Assembly (NCBI RefSeq): GCF_024713975.1
Contig: NC_091100.1
Span: 20,571,501 to 20,635,500, forward strand
Origin: Paralichthys olivaceus
Taxonomy: Eukaryota; Chordata; Actinopteri; Pleuronectiformes; Paralichthyidae
DNA: 64,000 bases
Direction: 5' to 3'
Below are positions 13,401-30,275 of the stretch, piece by piece. The position numbers and the translations under genes are program-made. The notes beneath the pieces were generated by a model. It was not told where the DNA came from and searched no databases. It saw only the letters and a program-made list of their open reading frames with translations. The stretch's first letter is position 1. The number at the start of each line of letters is the position of its first letter.

Positions 13401-16400
13401 GTTAGTAGTTTTTTTACAGTGTGTTTGTCATTATCGTAACACATGGAAACCTTACAAACTATGCATGCAGCCAAAAATCATCTCTCAAAAATACAACACA
13501 TTTTTAAGAGTGAATCATTCATTTCTAACATATTTGACACATATTAAGGTAAAACATTCAGATTATTACATTTTAGACTTAAGACTTCATGGAAACCCTG
13601 CAAACAGCTTTACTCTAGAGCTCGAACTACTCTTTTTGACCAACTAAATGCATTTCTGTGATTATGAATGCCCGCCTTTAGATTTCAGAGTACAGAATGG
13701 TGTCTTTAAACAGCTTTTTAGTCGGACCATTAGTCTGATAGAATGATCCTTGATCAAAACAGTCATTAATTAGTTTCTTTCAACTAATGCTCTCTCATTT
13801 CATCAAGCTACATGCACACATCTAACGATTATGTGCTGTTTAATTTCAGAAACCATTTATGCCCTTCAGGATTCTGAGAATCTAAAATTGTAACATTTTC
13901 GTGTGAATATACTTTATATGTTGCCACACAGTTAAAAATACTCACTTTGATGCCTCCAGCACATCAGTGGCATTGATATTGACGCCTTGTCCAGAATCAA
14001 AAGAGGTTTCATTGCCCACCACCACCACCCCACCTTTCATTGTTCCCAGAGCAGGAAGGCAGCGACGGGTGACTGTGGAGGGAGGAGGAGATGATCATGG
14101 TTTACAAAGTTCAATTTGTTCTTCTTCAATAGAAACCTGCGAACACAGCAGCTTGATGTGTGGGTGAAGAATAAGCACAGAGAAAATTCTCACTTACAAG
14201 CTTTACTGGGCATCAACAGGGCTGGACACAAGCCATCCCTCAGGATCTCAGGAGGACTCTGTAGAATGTAAAACAGCCTTTCATGTAATTTTGTATATTT
14301 TTGTCATATCGTATGTGAAAAATGTGAATACTCAAATTATTTACCAATTTAGCAAAGTTGACTCCTTCCTTGCAGAATTGTTTGTAGTATTCATGGTCTT
14401 CGTTGCTGCCTAACTTGGCTTTCACCAAGGTGAGATGCCTGTCAGGACAGCTCTCCACACATAACTGGACACAAATAACAACACACAGTCATGACAGTTT
14501 GCATGACTGTTAGAAACAGGACGACAGTTGCACAGAATATAAAAAGATTAGCTTCTTGTTTCTGACCTGTGTGGTGGGACACTGGAACTCCAGCAGCACC
14601 AGAGGACTGGCACATTTCAATATGTTGAAGTAGAACAGAAGAGGCTTCTTCCTGTTGTTTAAGAACAGGGAAACAAAGCTGTTACTGCACCAACATCAGA
14701 AATAAGGTCTTGTTCAGACCTGGGATTAAAATCAGTACAGAAAGATCCCATCACAAGTGACAGCGTAAAGTTAATCTGTACTAAAATGTGTCCTGAATGT
14801 ATCACCAGTATGCAAATAATGACGTAAATCCTTTGTGTTTGTGGAGACCAAATTATGTTAATTTGTCTGTCGCGTATGTGTCATGTTGTGTGTGTGTCAG
14901 CGCCAGCGAGAGAGCGAGCAGAGTCAGGAGGGACTGAATGAATGAATGCGCACCTCTGCTATGAAAAAAGATTTCACCAATTTAAGAAAAGTATCAATCA
15001 TTATGTGGTGATCAGTGTTGATGTAGAAGTGTAAAAATATGTTTAAACTGTAGCGCGTTAGAGGACGTCAGCTGAGTAGGTGGTCTTTCATATGTTACCC
15101 AGGATACATTTGTGTTTACACAGCGAAAAGAATGTAGACACATGCATCCCAGACCGCCTCTAAATGTGGATGAGTGATCAGATATAAAGATGCATTCAGG
15201 GCGCATTTGGGTGCATTCAGACCTGAACTTCCATGATTAAATCACTCAGGATGGATGTGGATACCAGGTCTGAATGGGGTCTAAATGTTCAATTCATGTT
15301 GCCATGTAACTCACTCCAGAGGGGTCCCAGCTTGTCCACAAAACTGCCCCCTGCTGTCTGTGGGATAGATCACTTTCCTGGGGTCACCCTGAGACCAGGC
15401 TGCACAAAGAAGAGGAAAAATCACACAGAACAAATGTGAACATTGAATTAAATGACAATATATATTCTTTCTTATTGACGAATAAGCAAATTTGTAGATA
15501 TAAATATTTTTTCTGCTACCAATAAATAAGATTTAAATCGAAGTCCAGCACAGGACATGGAATAACATTTGGTTTCTTGGAAAGCTCATAGCAAAGCATT
15601 ATGTCTTAAATATGTAAACAATTTCTGTTACACACACATATCAATCTGCAGACCACAGTGCTTTAATGATTTACTCCTAATTGATTTATGCTGCATATAC
15701 AATATTCATTTTCTCTTCTGTTTATCTTGGGAATTATGACTCTAATAAAAGTAAACAGTGTACATAAAAGTGGACAGCAAATAAAGAAACTGGAAACAAC
15801 CTTGTTGACAAGACAGGCAAAATGATTGGTGAATAAACCTTGTTGTATTCAAGTTGTGTTCCACAGTTTAATAGTGACTGCTCTTTTAATTGTACAATGA
15901 TAAATTCTGAATACAATTATAAAAACCTGGATTCTGTGCTTTTCACCACAGTGGAGAAATAATATTAAAGTAATAAAGGCTCCGTCTTACCGAGGATACC
16001 CACAGCAAAGTAGCCCAACAGGGCGAGGATGAAGAGGATGCAGCAGAGGACATCTGTGCAGCCCCTGAGCAGAGAAGAGGCACAACACTGTTACTCACGT
16101 CTTATACTGGAGAGAGAAAATAATGATGAAGAGATTAAAACAAATGTCTCACCTGTTGTGGATCGGTCCCTTGAAGTTTGGATCAAACTTCCTGGACTCA
16201 CCTTGGGATGAAACGAAACGACAGACTTGTTAATCTTGATTTCCATAAACTCCAATTATAGATATTAATATAAACGTCTCTCTTGAACAGAGCATGAACA
16301 GATGAACAGAACATGAACAGAGCACATGCAACATTAAGGCTAGTTGAGAAAAATCCTATGGCGTCACTTGAGGGACTAGAATTGCACAGTGGTGCAGTGG

Positions 16401-19400
16401 TTAGGGGTTAACACTGTCATCAACAGCAAGATGGTTCAGATTATCAGGCTACTTCCATTTTCCCTTTATGTTTCTATAGTAAGAGCTAGACAGATGTGTG
16501 TAGGATGTTTGACTTTGGAGGAATGAGCTCTACTAAATGTCGTTAAATTAAATGAGCTGCACAACCTAATTGCTTCAATAAAATCAACACTGTCAGTAAG
16601 TCAATTAGTTTGTGCACATGTTTGACCGACTCCAATACACAGACACACAACCTGTGGTGAGGCCAAATATCCTACACACCAAACTCTGAACATCACAAAC
16701 ATATTTTTTCATATGATATTTTAATATTTTTTTATCAAGATGGATCTTGATAATGCCTATCTGAACAATTTAAGTCATTTATGTATTTATTATAACAAAG
16801 GTTTATCTTATCTAATTTTAAAAGACATTTAGTATTTTTAAAGACATTGCACTTGTATCTAAACTCTTTTAAGGTGTTTTATTGTGTTATCACTTTAGTG
16901 GGTGTTTGTTCGTGCATGCTCTATCTTGTTTATTCTTTTAATTTTCCTGAACCAAATTGCTTTCTGGATTAATAAAGTTGTACTGTATTGTATTGAATGG
17001 TATTATTTGAACAAATTCTGGATCTGCTCCAAAAACGAATGACTTCTTCCCTGGCCCATTCCTCCACCCAGTCTGGTGCAAATTACTGCAGTGCTTTTTG
17101 TGTGTGAAAATTAAACAAATAGACATGGGAGAAAACACAATTGTAGGTAAATATTTCTTATGTTGAATGCACTAGAGTACACAGATACTGTGTGTATTTG
17201 AGACACACATGAGTACAATACATAAGTGTAGGGCCCCGTATTGACAAAGACAAGACAATCTCCTGCACAAAAGGATTTTTTCGCCTAACTGCATGGCAAC
17301 TGACAAAATTGCTCCCCAGCGATGGTGAACTCCCTGTCGACATCACTAGCAGCCATGGAAACACCTCAGAAGCAGCAGAGGAGGAAACATCAACTGAGGG
17401 TGGCTGCTCTGCCTGAGGTGAGATCATCATGACCTAAATGTATGAGTCAACAAGGAGCGTCGCATTTACTGGCTTCTGAATTACAATTAATAGAAGTAAA
17501 TTTTAAACAGTGAAACAATAACATAATCTCCTCAACTAACCAGCTCCAGTAAAATAACCCAGACTACACATCCTGTCACATTTCAGTAACTGCCTGTTAC
17601 AGACGTCACGACAGCTCACATGATGATGTAGCAGGAAACGGTTATTTAAATGCTACAGTTAAAGCCAAGTTCTCTTGTTTGTTGTTGCTGCCTATATATT
17701 CACTACCTCACACACTACGCCCATCAACCATCACTCACACACACACACACAGGATGTAGAGCTTCACACATTTCAAACACGGATGAAAGGTGTCACTGTA
17801 TTTTCCTGCTAATAAGAAATCTGTTACAGTACCTTGTCTATTGTATCTAGCCATTCTGTCTCATGGACACTTTTATAGATTCCTCTCTCAGTGTGCCTCG
17901 TTGTTATGTCTCCTTCCTTCCTGTATAATGTCTTCTTCCTCCAACCTCTAACTCCTCACTTCCTTCTTTCAGTGTACTCTGCTGCTCGGTCAGTAACTCC
18001 CCCTCTCATTGGTCCCTGTCGTGGCCCGTTGTGTGTCAGGGGAATTGCAGTATTGATAGGGTGGAGCTCAAATGCAACAGAGACTTATGGTGCCTGAGAA
18101 AATCCTGCAGCCAAAATTCAGAAATGTTGACACACATACACTTGACTAAATTGTGTTGTATGTTTCCTTGTTTCTGCAGTTTTGCAGTTTGCAGCATGTA
18201 GAGCAGCTGCACTCTCGCCTCACTCTTGTCATGTGACCAAAACATAGCTCACACCACCAACACAGCACTGAAGACTAATAAGGGATTCTTGTATCTTATG
18301 TTAACTTAACCCAACTCATCTTGACATGGCCACTGTAAACAAAAAACACACACTACAAAACACTGCACTTGGACAAGATGTCTCCGAAAAAGTCCTTCAA
18401 ATCCAAACTTAATTTCTCTTACCTCCCAAACAGAGTTTTCTTGAATTGGTTTCATTCATTGCTAAAACAAGCATTTGATTATAATGCATTTTGTTTGTTG
18501 GCGGACACAAGCTGAACTGTACATCAGAGATAAGATCGTCCTACAAGTTCTCTGCTCAGCCCACCTCCACTGCCGTGTGATAGACCAACAGCATGCATGA
18601 AATACCAACTACTGACCACATACATGAGCAGTGGCACTTCCAACCAGATTCTTAAACCTGCCGCCTGTCAGATACTGAAAATGTGACGCTGATATAAACA
18701 TCGAATTGAGAAATGTACGTATTGGCTTTCTTGCTGAGAGTATGAGGAGCTAAATATCACTCGATATAATAAAGCTGCAGTAGGGGGAACAAGATTTGCT
18801 GTCTTAGGCTCACTAATTAAAAAGCTTTATCCTATTTGTTTAAAGAGATACAGCACATTTATGTGATTTTTTAAGCTATAAACTAAATAATACGACCATA
18901 ATACGGATTTTATTTATGAAAAAAATCTATATTTATGTGTTGAACTAGGCTCATAAAGCCACCTAGTTGCTTACGTCAACCGTGTGGGATGGCTCTACGT
19001 CATGACATTTATGTTCTTTATATAACACTCTCAAATCAAAGGTGGGCGGCCCCACCTCACCGTCTATAGCTTGTGAGTGGGAATCTGGAAAGTTGCACTC
19101 AACTCTCAAATCTATGCTGAAAAACGAAACCCATAAACAATTGTTAAGTGCTTGTCCTTACTCCCCCTCTCTGCCATCACTTCGTGTGAGTACATTTTAT
19201 TTGTCTTGACACTGACAGGAACAGTGAAAGTGATTTTTCCACCAGCCTTTGATTTGTAGGACCATCTGTGTACGTGAGAGACACAGTTCTCTCACGTACT
19301 CATTTCTCTTTTTACCGTTTTGTGCCATGAAACAATCTTTGACTGTGCTGAGAAGCATTCAAGCAGATCTGTTGTTTCTGCGTACAGGCTAACAAATGTC

Positions 19401-19876
19401 CTGTTCATGATTGTGTTTGTGCAAAATTTATGTTTTAGTGCTTTAGTGACATCAGTTTGCTACAGTACATAAAGAACTAAGGAGCATCTTTAAAAAGGTG
19501 TTCACGTTTTAGGCTTTTTCCCGCAATTGGGTAACCTGGGCTCCCTGGGTTTACACACCCTACCTACACCCTACAGGGGCCTTGCATAGCCAGATTTGTT
19601 TTTTAGACTTGGGTGTTGACTCATGGTTACACAGTAGGTTTCAGGTAGGGGTTGGGTTTAGACATTTAGTTGTGATGGAAAATGTAAGGCATTGCGCATT
19701 AAGTCAATGAGTCTCCTCACAAAAGCAGAAGTACAAATGTGTGTGTGTGTATGTTGTGTGTTACAGGGAGTGATGATGTCATGGCTGATGTGATTCCCTA
19801 ATGGGCCCAGAGGGGTTATCAGATGAGCCCTTCCCCGACTACCTTAATGGGTTAGTGGCCACTATGGTTGTGCGTG

Positions 19877-19914
<38 letters not shown>

Positions 19915-21761
19915 CCTGCGTGCGTGCACAAGTTTTCCATGCATGGAGCACATTAAGTCTCCTGTGCTCTTATTCCTGAAAAGTCTAACTTTCTATATAG
20001 GAAATGTAGATAAAAACAATGAATATGGTATCGCTAGAATCTCCGAAAATATTGTATAAGCTACTGGTCTCCTTCTGTATCAAGTGGCTGCCAGCTGCTT
20101 CAACAACTCCTGCTTGACTGCTACTAATGAGGTCATTGGCGTAGATACTGTTAAAAGACAAACAGGGCTGATATTAAAGTCTCGTCTGAAGAGCTAAATA
20201 TATAGAAACTGAGAACCACTAGCTCAGATCACATTCTCTGCTTTGATGAAACAGCAACAGTTGTGTCTTATTCTCCCAAAGCAACAGCCACGATCCAGAT
20301 GACAAGCGGTCATTGTGAAACACTTAGCAGTGGTGTCTTTGTTCGTGCACTTGTGGATTGTGTGTAGTAATGCATCTGAGCGATTGCCAGCTTAATATTG
20401 ACTGGAAGCCTTCTGACTGTGTCTACTGGGTGGGCAGAGCAGGCAAGGCTGAACACAGTTCAGACAGTGCAGGCTGCAGCCTGCCTGCCTGCATGCACAT
20501 GGGCCGAGACAGAGGGAAATGAAGCAGCAACAGTTGTAGGAAAACTCTCGGCTCACAGGTCAGAGTCTGCTGATAAAAAACTACTGTTTAAGACTACTGG
20601 TGAGCTGGAATCTCTATTCCGTGTTCCTATTGGTGACTCCAGTTTAAAGGGGCTATGTTTTTTGACCTTTTAGCTGTAATGGGGGAGGGGAAGTAATGGG
20701 ACAAGTGCTGTTTAAATGGTAACAGGAAAGCAACAAGGAAACGGTCCTCAGTGGGAGCTCTATGGGTGGACTGAAGAGGATATGTTCTTAACATTGTGGG
20801 TGTGGGCTGAAGGGAGCATCTCACATTGTGAAAGAGGGAATAACTCCACAGTCAGCCAGAATTAATGTTGTATTCGTAATGACACACCAGTGTGAGGACT
20901 GTGGCTAGCATCTCATTGAGACTGCCTATGGCTGTCTTTGCATGTAACAACACTGACAGGGAGAATTAAAGCCTAAAATAACACTGGTTACAGACTTCAT
21001 GACTAAGCAATGGATATGGACCACAACCCAGCCCAGAGATAAGATCTTGGTGCTGGTGGTGGAAATGTGCATGTGTGTGATACACATTACAATCGTCGGT
21101 GAGTCATGTGTTTTGCTGGGACGGAGAATGGCTGCTCCATAATATATGAACAAAAGCAGTTCAAATATGTGAAGTGCATGTGCCTCTCTGTTTGTGTCTG
21201 TGTGTCTGTGAAGGAAACAGCCATATGTCCAATTATTAAACACAGAACAGTTTTTGAGCCCACAGGAAATAATGGTAAAATAAAAGATAGCATCAGTGCA
21301 TCTGTTTTCCTCCTCCTCCTCTGTGTTATTTGTTGTTTTTCTGCAGTGCATAGTATACGTAGTATAATATATACTTTAAACCCACATATTTCAGTAGGAT
21401 AATTGACAATCCACTTTTCTGAGCTTTATAGTTTAAAATACAGGCTGTTAAAATGAGGCAAACTAGTCAAATACAGCTTCCCTTTAACAACATGCCTCAA
21501 TTCAATGGTTACTGTTGAATGTAATAATATTAGTTTAATAGACGTTTTCTGAGATACTAGGTGTGGCCTCCTGTGAAAAACAAGTCGCCTGTGGTGGCTG
21601 AGGATGCCTCCGGATCTGCACAGGAGCCATGAGGTCCACACCCATCCATCCATTGCAGTCATTGTTTCCATTGCTTCAAATCAAAGATCGGGGACGAACG
21701 CGGAGACATGAGGAGTCGTCTTACCGTATTTACCGTCAGGCTTCTTCTCGTCCAGCTCCAT
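4336..21761 (-). CDS. slc44a2: Choline transporter-like protein 2 (SLC44A2)
   Basis: Multi-pass choline/organic cation transporter of the plasma and mitochondrial membranes. I can join 21 shared exons: 21725-21761, 16153-16201, 15991-16064, 15315-15399, 14567-14651, 14345-14464, 14198-14258, 13946-14072, 11872-11955, 11462-11574, 11229-11360, 11040-11139, 10118-10210, 9851-9935, 8870-9132, 8455-8549, 7702-7805, 7547-7620, 7379-7449, 7186-7274 and 6704-6788, followed by either 5919-6424 (843 aa) or 4336-4445 (711 aa; human about 706). All phases agree. Landmarks: start [31 protein letters not shown] before the first membrane helix; a large Cys-rich extracellular loop ([16 protein letters not shown], residues about 50-225); [76 protein letters not shown]-like [10 protein letters not shown]. 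The short N-terminus is like the human alternative-promoter form (as recalled), so another first exon could exist in intron 1. Identity is very secure; exon edges are by eye. Confidence 0.96.
4446..5918 (-). other. Region between the two slc44a2 last exons
   Basis: 3' UTR of the proximal isoform plus intron of the distal isoform. It contains a small inverted-repeat element at 4801-4905 and a run of T's near 5694. No further coding exon was seen. Confidence 0.6.
4801..4905. mobile_element. Short MITE-like element, family A
   Basis: Begins TGTTCAGACCTG and ends with the inverted form CAGGTCTGAAC. The same termini bound a longer element at 14711-15280, indicating a non-autonomous DNA transposon family. 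Superfamily not assigned. Confidence 0.6.
5919..6424 (-). CDS. slc44a2: slc44a2 proximal alternative last exon with acidic tail
   Basis: Acceptor 'gctgaaaag|GTGAGGAC' joins in phase to give [20 protein letters not shown], homologous to the start of the distal exon. It then continues as about 145 residues of Glu/Lys/Gln-rich sequence ([39 protein letters not shown]) to a stop at 5919-5921. The tail is cytosolic by topology and likely disordered. The acceptor has a poor pyrimidine tract, as expected of a regulated site. The open frame over 506 bases and the in-phase join support it as real coding sequence; whether it is expressed needs transcripts. Confidence 0.78.
6847..7035. mobile_element. 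MITE family B remnant
   Basis: Starts GCTTTCAGACATGCAC, the terminus shared with elements at 26824-27057 and 51211-51676. The other end is degraded. It sits in the intron between slc44a2 exons 6704-6788 and 7186-7274. Confidence 0.45.
12585..12800 (+). mobile_element. LINE 3' tail (L2/CR1-like)
   Basis: Ends with the phrase AAAGCACTTTGTAACTTG, then AAAAGTGCTATACAA and a TTA/ATT microsatellite, which is the recurring 3' end of fish LINEs of the L2/CR1 type. It is only a truncated tail with no reverse transcriptase. Located in the large slc44a2 intron 11956-13945. Confidence 0.6.
14711..15280. mobile_element. MITE-like element, family A, longer copy
   Basis: Left end TGTTCAGACCTGGGATT; right end ACCAGGTCTGAATGG, an inverted match to the left end. 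It fills most of the slc44a2 intron between exons 14567-14651 and 15315-15399 and ends about 35 bases from an exon. No transposase reading frame was seen. Confidence 0.6.
16202..21724 (-). other. slc44a2 first intron (5.5 kb)
   Basis: No coding exon recognised. A fragment near 16390-16445 (CAGTGGTGCAGTGGTTAG) resembles a common fish repeat, and 16900-17000 looks like a retroelement tail (GGATTAATAAAGTTGTACTG followed by TATTG repeats). A TG microsatellite lies at 19868-19912. A long first intron would be a normal place for an alternative promoter, but I could not identify a second first exon. Confidence 0.55.
19868..19912. repeat. (TG)n microsatellite
   Basis: Imperfect TG/CG dinucleotide run of about 22 units inside slc44a2 intron 1. 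Confidence 0.95.
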
Positions 21762-21875
21762 TGTCCCTGTTCACACCTCAGACAGGACAGTTACCATGGA
21801 AATGTGGAGGGACAGACCATCAGTAAGAGATCAGACCGAGGGACAGAGGGAGAGAGTGGGGGAGAGGGAGAGAGC

Positions 21876-21879
<4 letters not shown>

Positions 21880-21969
<90 letters not shown>
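21880..21969. repeat. (AG)n tract upstream of slc44a2 start
   Basis: About 45 uninterrupted AG units. On the gene strand it is a CT tract centred about 160 bases upstream of the slc44a2 start codon, in the 5' UTR or core promoter. Purine-pyrimidine mirror tracts like this can form triplex DNA and bind GAGA-type factors (inference). Confidence 0.95.
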
Positions 21970-21972
<3 letters not shown>

Positions 21973-24539
21973 GCACGGAGCATTCCTGGATAACGGAAAG
22001 AAGACACAGCCAATCAGAGAGCAGAGTCAAGTGAATGACAGCTGCCCCAGCCAATCACGCTGCGCCATAGTGTAACAAAAGCGTGTGTTTGGCTGCAGCT
22101 TCAATGGAATGTGTTGAGCGTGTGTTTGTAAAGAACCTGGTTGTAATCTGAACATTTTATCATAAAATATGTATTATAAAATAGTACACCACGTTTGCAC
22201 CATCAGTGGTGGACTATAACAAAGTACATTTACTTAAGTACTTACTTCTACTGAGGGCTGTGGGCAAATTCATACCAACCCTCAGGGGAACAATACAATA
22301 ATAACATAACATTATTACAATGCTGCATTGAGAGAGATCTCACTATGATAATTGTACATATTTTACATGCTGAATGTGCTGCTGTATTAAATAATAAAAC
22401 GTTTATAAAGAATGTAATCATAGGGGGAAAATATCCATGTGTTTCTACTGTCTGAAAATACATACATACATTTCATGATATGCCACAGCTGTCAATGGAG
22501 AAATGGCTGGTCTGCTATTTTCTGTGGTGCTCCACTCAGCTCAAATGGACACTATAGCAACTTTTCGGTACACAAAAAATAAACGATAGAAAAGAAAATC
22601 AAAAACCAAAAATCAATAACATTCTTTTTTTAACATCCAGTGAAAGACAAATTAGGAGAGACTTCCTTTAACCTTAAATAACTCTGTTGGCTGGCACTCT
22701 GCCCCACATTGAGCAATGAAAGTGTCATGTGTACGTTTGCCGGTAAAGTAATGAATAATTTAAAATGTCATGAAATACTAATACGTTTCTTAAGAAAATC
22801 CTGAGAGCATCTAAAATAACAACCAAACCAGCAAACCAAGCTTCCTGGTAACAATTAATATCAAAAATAATCCAAACTGGTTATATTGAATTTGGGGGAA
22901 ACACCAACAATAGCTGTGACATGCATCTCTTCTCTTGAAAATGCTGGGCTATTAAACAGTTTTAAAATAGAGCAGTTTGGTCTCTGGAAGTAGTTGACTT
23001 GTAGTTAGTTCGTTTGTTGGTTGCTTCTGCCAAGGAAATGTTGATATTTTCATAGGTAAAATGCTCTACTGAGCGCCATTCAAGTTAGTTTCTTTCAGCC
23101 TTCATTAAATGTGTTGCCTTCATAAAATCACCACATCAGGGATAATTATTACTGAAGCCCTGATATGCAAATGACAATGACAAATAGAGAATCACAATGG
23201 CAAATCACAAAACACATCAATAGGCAAAACAGGACAATTAGGGAATCACAACGGCAAAACACAAAACACAACTCAGCGACATTAATGTTTACTGGAAAAG
23301 GTAGGTGTACCTGCTATGACAAGGGTCGTTGCTGATAGTAGTTAATGTCATTGTGTTTTGCTTTTTGTTTTCCTTTCGGGTCACTGAAAAATATTCCCAC
23401 ATTAGAACCACACAGTATAATTACTTCTGCAAAGGAGGTGTGAAGTTTGGAGCACTTTGAATTTGAGGGACTGTTAGGCCTCATATGAAGTATGCATTCT
23501 ACTGAGGTGCCACTCGAGCTGTAGTTGTTGCACAGTGGGTCTGCCAGCTGCAGTGTGACTTATTTAAGTTGTGTACAGGCTGTATGTAAAAAGGTACAAG
23601 GGCTCACAGGTTCACTGCATGACTTCTTATTTTACCAGCCAATGAGCAGGGAGGACCGGGGCCTCCACCCTCCACTGCCCCCACACACCAGGCTAACACA
23701 CGGCTACACCAAGCCGCCATTTTGAGTGAGGGCATGTGTCGCTAATTCAATTTACACGCTTACTTTAAATTAGAACAAGGTCCCTGCAGGACACCGGAAG
23801 TGGGCTGTAACATTCCGCATAGCTAAGCTCAAGTGTTTTCAAAGTGTTTAATTCTCCACTGAGATAGCTAGTTAGCAAGTTAGCTCGTGTTGCATAAATG
23901 CCTCACCTGTCATGGCGGACAGCAGCGCCCACGTTTCTGGCGTTATGTATCCCTGTGACGTTGCACCGGCAGAAATGTTACTTAAGTAACTTTTATTGCT
24001 CATTTCACCGCAGACAAAGCATCGGGTCATCACGTAAAACCGCAGAGAGGAAGAAGGTTAGTGACAGAGACTGGAAGATAACTGCATGTGAGGGACGAGG
24101 TTAACTGAAGAAAGGTGACTGAATGCTTTTAAAGTGTGTTGCAGTGTTGCATGGACATGTTGGTGCTGGTCTGACTGGTCTGGATAGGACAGTGTGTTCA
24201 GAAAGATGAAGATGAAACTTTATTAACAAGCTGCTGTTGGACTTCTGAGAATAGATAATAAGTATTATTCTATTCCTGGGACATTCTAACACCCACATCT
24301 TTGCCTTTTGTCCTGCAGGGAGTGATGATATTGTAGTAATGACTGATTCAAACAGAATCAACTCCTAACATGTGTTTATTAGCCTACAAAAATTATAATA
24401 ACTGGGGGTTAATGATGCATATTGATATTGAATGTATTGTGGTTCGTGTTTACCGGATTTGAACTGTTCTGGTTCCTCAATCTGTTACACTCAGTCATAT
24501 TCAAATATATTACAGCTCTTATATCATTCCTCAGGAAAC
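21970..24539. other. Intergenic: divergent slc44a2 and gcdh 5' flanks
   Basis: Shared upstream region of two divergent genes. No coding exon. 23160-23280 carries a repeated motif (GGCAAAACACAAAACACA) related to sequence near 25740-25860. A non-coding gcdh first exon is likely near 24000-24056 (possible donor GAAG|GTTAGT) because the gcdh start codon lies just after an acceptor TTCCTCAG at 24534. Confidence 0.5.
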
Positions 24540-29360
<4,821 letters not shown>

Positions 29361-30275
29361 GGGTCATTCCACTGTCTTCTGAAAACTGACTTGATGCAGA
29401 TTTGATGCTGATTTGTGGCATACTGCTGCTCATGTGCCCAGTGAGAAACATGTCATCTCTGTGCAAAACTCTTTTTGTTGAAACATGATGAGCAGATATC
29501 ATCCTCACATGAGAAGTGATACCACAAACACAACTACACTACACTGAAGGGAACCATCTATGACCCCTCTGTCTGGTATCTGAATATGTAAGAACAACTG
29601 AACAAAGCATTGGGTCCAAGTGAGATCTTTGAGGGACATTTGTATGGTTAATAAAAGGTATTTATATGTCTATAATGCATGAAAAGGTTGTGGTATTATG
29701 AGGATGGTTTTTTTTCTTCTTAATTGAATAGTATGTAAATAAGTGGTTAGAATGGGTTCTGAGATATGTGTTTGGAAATAAATCGATACTCTGTAATCAA
29801 AATAAACCTTAGTTACTGGTAGTTCAAAGATTGGCATCTCTGGTTTGGTGGAATATGAAAGTACTGATGATGCATTTTGGCATGAAAATACACAACAAAT
29901 ATAAAACACAGAGCCAAATAATAAATTAACAATTTTGCTCTTGTATTTTGTAGTTTTATTTAAGGGCTCAACAGATATTGAAGTGGAATATAAATATAAG
30001 ATGCATTCAGTTTTTGTTTTCTTATTCTTTGACTGGAATCGTGGCCTGACCTGACCTGAGCGACATAGAGTCACAGACAACTGAGTATTCTTGGAACAAG
30101 AGGAAGAAGAAAGAAGGAAGAGGAAAATAAGATGAGCAATCTTATCCAATCCAGCATTTGGACAAACAATTTGAACTCTTCTGTATACTCAATATAATAA
30201 TAAACACAGGAACACAAACGTATTCACAATAACAAATCAGTTCAATATAATTTGGATATTAGAACAATTATTAGT
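29361..30275. other. gcdh 3' UTR and tail-to-tail spacer with syce2
   Basis: The gcdh 3' UTR probably ends shortly after AATAAA near 29650. The remainder is AT-rich and should include the syce2 3' UTR read on the minus strand. No other coding exon seen. Confidence 0.65.

Noticed and set aside
17158-17430. Possible alternative slc44a2 first exon in intron 1
   Set aside because: The 90-residue minus frame there does not resemble known CTL2 N-termini and no donor fits the phase needed.
21791-22054. Open frames full of Ser-Leu or Arg-Glu repeats
   Set aside because: They are translations of the AG/CT microsatellite, not genes.
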